A stretch of 64,000 nt of DNA from Lampris incognitus (taxonomy: Eukaryota; Chordata; Actinopteri; Lampriformes; Lampridae), in contig NC_079213.1 of NCBI RefSeq assembly GCF_029633865.1, forward strand, positions 3,473,302-3,537,301, given 5' to 3'. Every line of letters begins with the position of its first letter. Position 1 is the first letter of the stretch. The notes below the pieces were generated by a model. That model worked only from the letters and a program-made list of their open reading frames with translations, had not been told where the DNA came from and made no database searches. The position numbers were made by a program, and so were the translations under genes. Positions 57,783 through 64,000 of the stretch are shown here, piece after piece.

Positions 57783-58983
57783 CTTTTTACCGCTGGGATT
57801 GTTAAAATTGACAGGGCCAAGCCACTGAAAGGCTGGCTTCTTGCCCCTCTCGTCCCAAACGTGGACCTTCCTAATCAGGCCCAGGCTGGTCAGGACATTG
57901 GCGATGTCATACAGGCGGCGGACCTTGGCTGAGGGGGGAAAAGTACCTGGTTTAGCAACACAAATAAATCAACTGATGAATAAATCAAACCACCTGGTTT
58001 GTGATACCAAGTTTTCATTCTCTTTAAGCCTGGATAATCAGTATAGGACCACCTTGACTAATGGGAGCTCATCTTCAAAGTTCATTGGATGTACCAATAT
58101 TAGAGAGACTAGTGTTGGCCCACCTAGGGGAAATCGCAGGCCCCTGCTCGACCCCCTGCAGTTTGCCTACCGAGCAAACAGTTCAATGGATGATGCAGTC
58201 AACATGGGATTGCACTGCATCTTCCAACACCTCGACTCCCCAGGGAACAAAAACTTCCTGACAGACAGGAGGCAGCTGGTGGGGCTGGGGAAAATCACAT
58301 CCAGCGCCCGGACAATCGGCACTGGCATCCCCCCAGGGATGTGTGATCTCCCCTCTACTCCCTCTACACAAATGACTGCACCTCAGGTGACCGATCTGTT
58401 AAATTCCTGAAGTTTGCGGACGACACAATCTTCATTGGCCTTATCCAGGATGGTGACAAATCTGCATATAGACAGGAGGTTGATCAGCTGGCCCTCTGGT
58501 GTGGCCATAACAACCTGGAGCTGAACACGCTCAAAACAGTGGAGATGGCGGTGGACTTCAGGGGGAGCCTTCCAATATATCTTAAGATGTTGTGTTGTAG
58601 TGTTGTTATTCTATGTCAAGTACACTGAGAGAGCAATGAAACCGGAGTTAAATTCCATTTTTGTGCAAACCAATAAAAATGATTCTGATTCTGATTAACT
58701 AAGGGATGCAGGACTCCGAGTCAGTTTGCAAATGAATGACAGTATGATTCTTGACATAAAAGTCTAAATAAGAGCACAGAATGCACACAGAGATGGCCAC
58801 AAACCTGTCAAAGAAAAGACTTACTCTTGTACTTGCTGTGGTTTGACGAATCCTGGCTCTCCTCAATGAGGACCTTTGCTGCCACGTCCAGAGTGACAAT
58901 CTGGTCTCTGGAGACCAGGAAGAGCATGACGAACTTCTGGCTCATGATCCGGAGAGATTTATCCTTGCGGTTGCCGGTGGTTC
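48617..58983 (-). CDS. e2f7: Atypical E2F transcription factor E2F7, last eight coding exons; partial gene
   Basis: Exons in transcript order: 58983-58825, 57928-57791, 57298-57125, 56252-56168, 55183-54871, 53578-53386, 50502-50120, 48772-48617. Phases agree throughout and give 532 residues plus TAG. E2F7 binds E2F sites without a DP partner through two winged-helix domains and represses S-phase and DNA-damage genes (family knowledge). The window contains the second DNA-binding domain ([17 protein letters not shown], then [20 protein letters not shown]) and the long disordered C-terminal half. Landmarks are [29 protein letters not shown] and the end [21 protein letters not shown]. The paralogue e2f8 is disfavoured by these matches and by synteny. 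The first DNA-binding domain lies past 64000. Confidence 0.94.
48942..48994 (+). repeat. (GA)n microsatellite
   Basis: A pure GA run in the last e2f7 intron. Confidence 0.95.
49136..49528 (-). mobile_element. tRNA-derived SINE with (CCAT)n end, full length
   Basis: CCATCCATCCATCCATCCAT at the left. At the right, a tRNA-like head on the - strand (GCGCAGTGGTTAGCGCGGTC, then GGGTTCGAGC B box). The middle has GGAGGAAACCGGAGCACCCG. Confidence 0.88.
50120..50502 (-). CDS. e2f7: e2f7 exon: large Pro/Leu/Gly-rich exon
   Basis: Encodes [20 protein letters not shown] and then a Pro/Leu/Thr-rich region ([24 protein letters not shown]) ending NIPAPEPL. The acceptor is the end of a CT-repeat tract (GA on the + strand, 50503-50540). 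Donor GTAAGA. Confidence 0.93.
50504..50540 (+). repeat. (GA)n at an e2f7 acceptor
   Basis: On the e2f7 strand this is the CT tract directly before the exon at 50502. Confidence 0.95.
50596..50985 (+). mobile_element. tRNA-derived SINE with deleted head
   Basis: Begins GGGCGTCCGGGTAGCGTGGC, but about 60 bp of the tRNA-like head, including the B box, is missing. The body and AATTGGGGAGAGAAAGGC tail are intact. Intron of e2f7. Confidence 0.88.
51530..51956 (-). mobile_element. tRNA-derived SINE, full length
   Basis: Main family, - orientation, from the CCCCCCCCCTTTTCCCTCC tail to the CACCCGGACGCCC head. Confidence 0.9.
52200..52885 (+). repeat. 38-bp minisatellite rich in TTAGGG-like hexamers
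   Basis: Unit GTTAGGGTTAGGTTAAGGTT plus AGACATGTAGTTCTGATG, about 17 copies, irregular at the left end with runs of GGTTAGGGTTAGG. Intron of e2f7. Confidence 0.95.
52950..53212 (+). mobile_element. L2-type LINE 3' UTR end
   Basis: Carries TAAGTCGCTTTGGATAAAAG, then CGTCGGCTAAATGACTGTAA, the well-known 3' end of fish L2/CR1-like LINEs. It matches the reverse complement of 59363-59610. Confidence 0.85.
53386..53578 (-). CDS. e2f7: e2f7 exon: Pro/Ser-rich segment ending YLYIPNSAG
   Basis: Acceptor TTCCAG and donor GTACGT. It encodes a low-complexity polar stretch ending [14 protein letters not shown]. The last residue (Gly) is completed by the next exon, giving the conserved [11 protein letters not shown] junction. 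Confidence 0.9.
53990..54385 (+). mobile_element. tRNA-derived SINE, 5' end slightly truncated
   Basis: Begins inside the head (ACCAACACGGAGATCGCCAT) and ends GATTGGGGAGAAAAAAAGG. G run at 54151-54163. Intron of e2f7. Confidence 0.9.
54871..55183 (-). CDS. e2f7: e2f7 exon: disordered region with acidic/basic run
   Basis: Encodes [20 protein letters not shown], then [20 protein letters not shown], then a basic-acidic stretch around [18 protein letters not shown]. The YLPSLS..VMLY part parallels YVPSASLFMLYG of mammalian E2F7. The acceptor TGCTGCAG was chosen because it restores phase. The donor GTCTGG is weak. Confidence 0.88.
55538..55960 (+). mobile_element. tRNA-derived SINE, full length
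   Basis: Head GGCGACCGGGTGGTGTGGCG with TTTCGAATCCCC near 55590, full body, tail CAATTGGGGAGAAATAAAAC. Intron of e2f7. Confidence 0.9.
56168..56252 (-). CDS. e2f7: e2f7 exon: short poorly conserved linker
   Basis: An 85-bp exon with acceptor GCTCAG and donor GTAAGT. In the frame fixed by both neighbours it reads [20 protein letters not shown], then LQPGNTTE. No clear mammalian counterpart is visible. The call rests on good splice sites and phase agreement on both sides. Confidence 0.75.
56315..56692 (-). mobile_element. tRNA-derived SINE with (CCAT)n end, second long copy
   Basis: CCATCCATCCAG on the left, then the same body as 49136-49528, ending in the tRNA-like head (GCGCTAACCACTGCGCCACC on the + strand). 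Lies between e2f7 exons 57125 and 56252. Confidence 0.88.
57125..57298 (-). CDS. e2f7: e2f7 exon: linker with KPKLARH motif
   Basis: Encodes [20 protein letters not shown], then [16 protein letters not shown]. This parallels QKLARHGSFN and RKVNSEPSSPYRE of mammalian E2F7 as I remember them. Acceptor CTTTAG, donor GTAAAC. Confidence 0.92.
57737..57780 (+). repeat. (TG)n microsatellite
   Basis: A pure TG run just 3' (transcript sense) of the e2f7 exon at 57791, about 10 nt past its donor. Confidence 0.95.
57791..57928 (-). CDS. e2f7: e2f7 exon: recognition helix of DNA-binding domain 2
   Basis: Encodes [20 protein letters not shown], then [24 protein letters not shown] is the RRxYDI DNA-contact motif of E2F proteins. 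Acceptor CCTCAG, donor GTAAAA. Confidence 0.97.
58060..58700 (+). mobile_element. Rex1-like LINE fragment with internal deletion, antisense to e2f7
   Basis: Encodes [20 protein letters not shown], then FLTDRRQ, and after a frameshift KFADDT (the RT active-site motif) and [17 protein letters not shown]. The block between the palm and FLTDRR is deleted. It ends AATAAAAATGATTCTGATTC, the TGATTC tail typical of this group. Confidence 0.8.
58825..58983 (-). CDS. e2f7: e2f7 exon: first half of DNA-binding domain 2
   Basis: Encodes [20 protein letters not shown], then [18 protein letters not shown] and HSKYK. Acceptor GAGACAG, donor GTAAGT. It starts two bases into a codon and ends with one base of a Thr codon. 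Confidence 0.96.
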
Positions 58984-59224
58984 CTGTCTCACACAACAGA
59001 GGAACATGCCATGTTAGTTCAGTTCAGCAGAGCCCACAACATGCAGCTGAATATGTTTTTAAAGCATTTGAAAAGAGAGGAACTGAAGTTCTGGCTGAAC
59101 TTCTGTTCTGTAAAAATAGCAAAAAATAATAATAAAATAAAGAAAAAGAAAAACACTGTTCAATTTCAAAAGTAATTCAAAATATAATTATAAACACTGA
59201 ACTGTGCATTGTTCTGGGTATGAG

Positions 59225-59345
59225 CTGGGCATTATACATTGTTGGTATTTATCTTGACAGAACATAGAGTTACAAGCCGGCCATCATTTTGACTACCCAT
59301 GGTCGTTTTATGTAGGGGTGAAATCCCGGTCGTTCTAGTGTTAAA
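59225..59345 (+). repeat. End fragment of the 7700/26395 transposon-like family
   Basis: GCCATCATTTTGACTACCCA, then GGTCGTTCTAGTGTTAA. The end CACTAGAACGACC next to TTAA suggests piggyBac-type ends (inference). Confidence 0.5.
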
Positions 59346-59359
59346 CATCAAGCTCACTG

Positions 59360-60178
59360 AATCATTACGTTACATTACATTACAGTCCTTTAGCCGACGC
59401 TTTTATCCAAAGCAACTTACAATAAGTGCATTTAACGTAGGAAATCAGGAGAACTACTAGTCGTCAAGAGGTCATAAGTGCATCTTCTCTCTAAACAAGC
59501 ATCTAAGAGCAAAACCAGCGCAAAAGTAAAAGCGCAAGAAAGAGTTTTTTTTTTAAATGAGTGAATACAATAAGTGCTAAGAGCAAGTAACAGGGTAGTA
59601 GTTCTCAAAGAGGTGAGTTTTCAACTTGTGCTGAAAGATGGGCAGCGACTCCGCTGTCCTGACATCAGTAGGGAGTTCATTCCACCACTGTGGGGCCAGG
59701 ACAGAACAGCCGTGACCGGGTCGATCGGCAGCAGGGGCCTCTGAGCGACGGGCAACCAGGCGTCCCGAGGCAGCAGAGCGAAGTGGTTGGGCGGGGGTGT
59801 AGGGCTTGACCATGGCCTGGAGATAGAAGGAGCTGTTCCTTTCACTGCCCTGTAGGCTAGCACCAGAGTCTTAAACTGGATGCGAGCAGCTACTGGGAGA
59901 CTGTTTAGGGACATGAGAAGGGGAGTTGTGTGGGAGAACTTAGGGCGGTTGAACACCAGACGAGCTGCAGCTTTCTGAACAAGCTCCAGAGGTCTGATGG
60001 CCGACGCCGGGGCACCAGCAAGGAGGGAATGGCCGTAATACAGCCGGGAGATGACCAGAGCCTGGATGAGCACCTGTGCCGTCTGGTCGGTGAGGAATGG
60101 GTGAATCCTCCTGATGTTATAGAGGAGAAATCTGCAGGAGCGAGCAACCGTGTGGAATCGACATGGAATCATTCCTTA
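59360..60178 (-). mobile_element. L2-type LINE, 3' part with ORF2 C-terminus
   Basis: Frame 60172-59577 encodes SCRFLLYNIRRIHPFLTDQT, then QALVISRLYYGHSLLAGAP and KAAARLVFN, ending [10 protein letters not shown] and a stop. The 3' UTR runs to the (TACAT)n-like tail at 59363. Shorter copy at 52950-53212. Confidence 0.85.
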
Positions 60179-60234
60179 CAGCGCATTCACACCATCTCGC
60201 TCTGCCTTAAATAACATTTAATGCCTTACGCAAC

Positions 60235-60620
60235 GCCTTATTCAATTCAAAGTGTTATCCAAATATCGGTCCTGCTTGTATTAGTATAGGTGCCACCTGA
60301 ACCCAGCCACAGTTGGGCACATGTTTTGGGAATGCCCATCTTTGACTACATTTTGGGGTTGTATCTTCGAAACTTTCTCATATATGTGTTGTTAAACAAT
60401 TGAACCCAGCCCATTCACTGCCATTTTTGGAGTTACCACTGAGGGCATATACATCATTACATCCCAAACTAACTCTATAGCATTTGCCTCACGTCAAGCC
60501 CGGAGACTTATTCTTTATAGGTGGAAGTCTGATAAGCCCCCATCAATCACAAGTTGGACCAAAGAAGTGTTCAGTGCCATTAGAAAAACTCAGATATAAC
60601 AGATGTAAGTCCCGTCAGAA
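60235..60620 (+). mobile_element. L1-like ORF2 C-terminal fragment
   Basis: Encodes HMFWECPSLTTFWGCIFETF, then AIFGVTTEGI and IAFASRQARRLILYRWKS, an L1-clade C-terminus. It is cut by neighbouring repeats on both sides. Confidence 0.8.
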
Positions 60621-60639
60621 ATTTTATGGATGTCTGGTC

Positions 60640-60852
60640 TCCCGCCTCTCTGGGGTCGGGTCGTGGTGGAGGCAAGCTAAGTAGGGCACTCCAGATGTCC
60701 CTCTCCCCAGCAACACCCTCCAGCCCCTCCTGGGGGATCCCAAGGCGTTCCCAGGCCAGATTGAACATGTAGTCCCTCCAGCGAGTTCTGGGTCTACCCC
60801 GGGGTCTCCTCCCAGTTGGCTGTGCCTGGAAAACCTCCAAAGGAAGGCGCCC
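60640..60852 (-). mobile_element. LINE fragment, same family as 45546 and 47050
   Basis: Encodes GRRPRGRPRTRWRDY on the - strand. It is cut at 60852, where the TA-rich flank of the Tc1-like element begins. Confidence 0.8.
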
Positions 60853-60872
60853 TATATATATATATATATATA

Positions 60873-62092
60873 CACTCACTGGGCACTTTATTAGATACAC
60901 CTTGCTAGTACCGGGTTGGACCCCCTTTTGCCTTCAGAACTGCCTTAATCCTTCGTGGCATAGATTCAACAAGGTACTGGAAACATCCCTCAGAGAGTTT
61001 GGTCCATATTGACATGATAGCATCACGCAGTTGCTGCAGATTTGTCGGCTGCACATCCATGATGCGAATCTCCCGGTCCACCACATCCCAGAGGTGCTCT
61101 ATTGGATTGAGATCTGGTGACTGTGGAGGCCATTTGAGTACAGTGAACTCATTGTCATGTTCAACAAACCAGTCTGAGATGATTCGAGCTTTATGACATG
61201 GCGCGTTATCCTGCTGGAAGTAGCCATCAGAAGATGGGAACACTGTGGTCATAAAGGGGTGGACATGGTCAGCAACAATACTCAGGTAGGCTGTGGCGTT
61301 GACACGATGCTCAATTGGTACTAAGGGGCCCAAAGTGTGCCAAGAAAACATCCCCCACACCATTACACCACCACCACCAGCCTGAACCCTTGATACAAGG
61401 CAGGATGGATCCATGCTTTCATGTTGTTGACGCCAAATTCTGACCCTACCGTCCGAATGTCGCAGCAGAAATCGAGACTCATCAGACCAGGCAACGTTTT
61501 TCCAATCTTCTATTGTCCAATTTTGGTGAGCCTGTGCAAATTGTAGCCTCAGTTTCCTGTTCTTAGCTGACAGGAGTGGCACCCGGTGTGGTCTTCTGCT
61601 GCTGTAGCCCATCTGCCTCAAGGTTCGACGTGTTGTGCGTTCAGAGATGCTCTTCTGCATACCTCGGTTGTAATGAGTGGTTATTTGAGTTACTGTTGCC
61701 TTTCTATCAGCTCGAACCAGTCTGACCATTCCCCTTTGATCTCTGGCATCAACAAGGCATTTTCGCCCACAGAACTGCCGCTCACTGGATATTTTCTCTT
61801 TTTCGGACCATTCTCTGTAAACACTAGAGATGGTTGTGTGTGAAAATCCCAGTAGATCAGCAGTTTCTGAAATACTCAGACCAGCCCGTCTGGCACCAAC
61901 AACCATGCCACGTTCAAAGTCACTTAAATCACCTTTCTTCCCCATTCCGATGCTCGGTTTGAACTGCAGCAGATCGTCTTGACCATGTCTACATGCCTAA
62001 ATGCATTGAGTTGCTGCCATGTGATTGGCTGGTTAGAAATTTGCGTTGACGAGCAGTTGGACAGGTGTGCCTAATAAAGTGGCCGGTGAGTG
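60873..62092 (-). mobile_element. Tc1/mariner-family transposon, apparently complete
   Basis: Terminal inverted repeats of about 34 bp including flanking TATA (30 of 34 positions match): CACTCACTGGGCACTTTATT on the left, CACTCACCGGCCACTTTATT inverted on the right. TA dinucleotides flank both ends, as expected for TA target duplication. Length about 1.2 kb with one transposase gene. Because it sits inside (TA)n, the exact edge is ambiguous by a few bases. Confidence 0.9.
60905..61945 (-). CDS. Tc1-family transposase, 346 residues, uninterrupted
   Basis: Single exon from ATG at 61945 to the stop at 60905, with no frameshift or internal stop. Order: N-terminal paired-type helix-turn-helix ([19 protein letters not shown]), second DNA-binding helix region, then the DDE catalytic core. 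The acidic triad is WSDESRF, QDNAPCH and NPIEHLW. I count 36 residues between the second D and the E, so DD36E rather than the usual DD34E of Tc1. The enzyme would cut and paste the element at TA sites. It lies in e2f7 intron DNA, same strand as e2f7. Whether it is expressed cannot be told from sequence. Confidence 0.93.
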   Translation of the reverse strand: MGKKGDLSDFERGMVVGARRAGLSISETADLLGFSHTTISSVYREWSEKEKISSERQFCGRKCLVDARDQRGMVRLVRADRKATVTQITTHYNRGMQKSISERTTRRTLRQMGYSSRRPHRVPLLSAKNRKLRLQFAQAHQNWTIEDWKNVAWSDESRFLLRHSDGRVRIWRQQHESMDPSCLVSRVQAGGGGVMVWGMFSWHTLGPLVPIEHRVNATAYLSIVADHVHPFMTTVFPSSDGYFQQDNAPCHKARIISDWFVEHDNEFTVLKWPPQSPDLNPIEHLWDVVDREIRIMDVQPTNLQQLRDAIMSIWTKLSEGCFQYLVESMPRRIKAVLKAKGGPTRY

Positions 62093-62316
62093 TATATATA
62101 TAACTTTGTTAAAAGAAACACTCAAGGGGGGCGCTGGTGAGCAGTAACATGTGAGGACGTCTTTAGATTGAGCTCCTGATCAGGGCGAACTTTTCATTAA
62201 TATTTTAACTTTTCAGATCAAACACAGATAAATTAGGTTTAACACACACGATACTTAACCGCTAGCACACCGGACTCACAACCCTGTACTTGCATATCAC
62301 TCATCTAGAAGACGCG

Positions 62317-63107
62317 ATGGGCAAAAACAAATCCAGCAGTGACCAGGCCGCTAAAGCCTCGGGCTCTGTGGAAGCCCCGGGCGGGGAGTCTACAGACCTA
62401 TCTGGGGGATGGCTGCCATCGCGAGCAGTGAGAGCAAGATCTTGGCACGGATAGATTAATTCACAGAGGATCTGAATGCAAAAATAGACGCTATAAAGGC
62501 CGGCATGGCGAAACAAGAGACCCGTCTGAAAGACGTGGAGGACGGCCTGAACACATACTCAGACAAGACCACGAAACTGGAGGAGGACACCGGCCAGCTA
62601 ACACCTGAAGTTGCTATGCTACGCCAGAAGGTAGACGGTATGGAGGGGCGACAACGCCGGTGTAATGCACGCATTGTCGGGATAAAGGAGGGACTGGAGA
62701 CCAGCGGCGGAGGCCAGCAGCCTACTATTAGCATCGCTAAACTACTGCAGGAGTTACTGGGCCTCAGCTTCACCCCGACCCTAGACTGGGCTCACCCCGG
62801 CCTGCGGCACTCCACCAACGAAGGAGAACCCCCCAGGATCATCGTGGTGAAGTTTCACTATTTCTCAGAGAGGGAGGAGGTTTTCCGCAAAGCTGCCCGT
62901 TCAGCTCCGTTGAGCCTGCACGGCAAGAGAGGGAGCATCTTCCCGGATTACACCGCGGCAGTGGCGAAGAAGAGAGCGGCCTTCTCCGAAGCTAAGAGGC
63001 TCCTCCGGAGCTGCCAGGGCGTCAAGTTCGGGATCCGGTTCCCGGCGGTGCTTCGTATCACGTCATCGTCCGGCCAAGAAAAGCGGTTGGAAGGAAGACC
63101 CATCTAA
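62317..63107 (+). pseudogene. L1-like ORF1 (RNA-binding protein), frameshifted and with a nonsense codon
   Basis: The start MGKNKSSSDQAAKASGSVE is in one frame; the continuation (AAIASSESKILARID) is in another, so there is a frameshift near 62405. A TAA at about 62457 follows RID. The open part from 62505 encodes a coiled coil (KDVEDGLNTYSDKTTKLEED), RRCNARIVGIKEG and PPRIIVVKFHYFSEREEVFR, the RRM and C-terminal domain of L1 ORF1p. Confidence 0.8.
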
Positions 63108-63907
63108 GGCGATGGGTTATATCAGGGAGAATCTAAAGCCTCAGGACAATGTACAGTAAGATGTTGATACACTCCAGTATATTTGTGGCTAACTAGTATT
63201 GGCGGCTAATTGATATTAGCTGCTAACTGGTATTGGCGGCTAACTGGTATTAGCTGCTATGTGCCAACAGCTAGCGGAAGTAACTAGCTAAGACACCAAG
63301 ACAACAGGGTAACGTTATGGTTTAACTTTATCTATTCACTTTAACTTTTGTAATTTGAGACTCACAGATAATGTTACATTTTTCATTTAATAAGAATGTC
63401 TCATACCTGCTGCCCATTTAAAAAAGCTATTTTTCTGCTTTATTATTATCGTGTGTGTGCATGTCTATGTGTGTATGGATGCTAATTATTATGAGACCCG
63501 TAACAGTGCTTTGGTGACGACTGCTAGGGCGACACCCAGCTCAGTGTCACTTACCTACAAAGGAACTGTATTAGAACTGCTGTTATATGGGTGTAGATAT
63601 ATTTTCCTTCCTTTTCTTTTTTTTAAATTTTAATTTAAATTTTTTTTTTAATATGGGTGTTGATATATAGTTCTTAGGTATATAAATACTTTTTGGATTT
63701 AATATAATCTTAACAAGACCACTGTTCGCCCTGGTTGGGGCTTGTTAGAGGGTTTTTATATGGTTATTTGCCAGGTTATACTAGAAATGGGGGATGCGAT
63801 CTCTAGGGAATTAGTAGATCAGCATGGGTTCTCAAGGCTCTGTTTTTGTTTTGTAGCTAGTAGGCAGGGACTTTTTCTTTTCTTTTCTCTTTTAATTTTT
63901 AGAAAAA

Positions 63908-64000
63908 ATGTTTGACACTCAGAATACAGGTTATCTTCGTTTTTTGAGCTGGAATATAAAGGGAATTCACAATCCAGTAAAGCGTAGTAGGGTTTTTGTA
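63908..64000 (+). CDS. L1-like ORF2 N-terminus (endonuclease start), partial
   Basis: The ATG at 63908 opens a frame to the window edge. It encodes LRFLSWNIKGIHNPVKRSRV, the first strand of the AP-type endonuclease (SWNIxGI, with the metal-binding Asn). Confidence 0.75.
   Translation, partial: MFDTQNTGYLRFLSWNIKGIHNPVKRSRVFV

Larger units (their letters stand above)
62101..64000 (+). mobile_element. L1-like LINE, 5' part, running off the window
   Basis: Probable 5' UTR from about 62126 (GGGGGGCGCTGGTGAGCAG), a broken ORF1 (62317-63107), an AT-rich inter-ORF stretch and the start of ORF2 at 63908. The ORF2 frame is open to the window edge. Confidence 0.8.

Overview
This is vertebrate genomic DNA, almost certainly from a ray-finned (teleost) fish. 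The genes are split by spliceosomal introns, and the repeats are typical of fish: Tc1/mariner, hAT-type MITEs, L2 and Rex1-like LINEs, L1-like LINEs and tRNA-derived SINEs. There are no bacterial operons, no CRISPR array and no intact tRNA or rRNA gene.

Three protein-coding genes can be assembled exon by exon. (1) zdhhc17 (HIP14 palmitoyltransferase), + strand: the last eight coding exons from 721 to the stop at 16821, carrying the DHHC catalytic core. The ankyrin-repeat half lies before the window. (2) csrp2 (cysteine- and glycine-rich protein 2, two LIM domains), - strand: all five coding exons, 34496 down to 20657, joining without a gap into 193 codons, the length of mammalian CSRP2. (3) e2f7 (atypical E2F repressor), - strand: the last eight coding exons, 58983 down to 48617, from the start of the second DNA-binding domain to the stop. 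The earlier exons lie beyond position 64000. The order and orientation zdhhc17(+), csrp2(-), e2f7(-) match human 12q21.2.

Layout: 1-16821 zdhhc17 exons and introns; 16822 to about 20245 its likely 3' UTR, converging on csrp2; 20657-34507 csrp2; 34508-48616 intergenic DNA or csrp2 upstream intron, filled with minisatellites and retroelement pieces; 48617-58983 e2f7; 59000-64000 an e2f7 intron packed with transposons (L2 tail, L1 fragment, an intact Tc1-like transposase gene, and the 5' end of an L1-like element running off the window).

Non-coding content dominates. One tRNA-derived SINE of about 400 bp occurs roughly 13 times. There are at least eight minisatellites (units of 18, 18, 24, 27, 34, 36, 38 and 41 bp) and many palindromic MITEs.

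The best observations are a textbook U12-type AT-AC intron in zdhhc17 (822-6501), a 27-bp minisatellite in the last zdhhc17 intron whose units mostly look like 3' splice sites, and an apparently intact DD36E Tc1-family transposase in an e2f7 intron. I found no evidence of a wholly new biological system.
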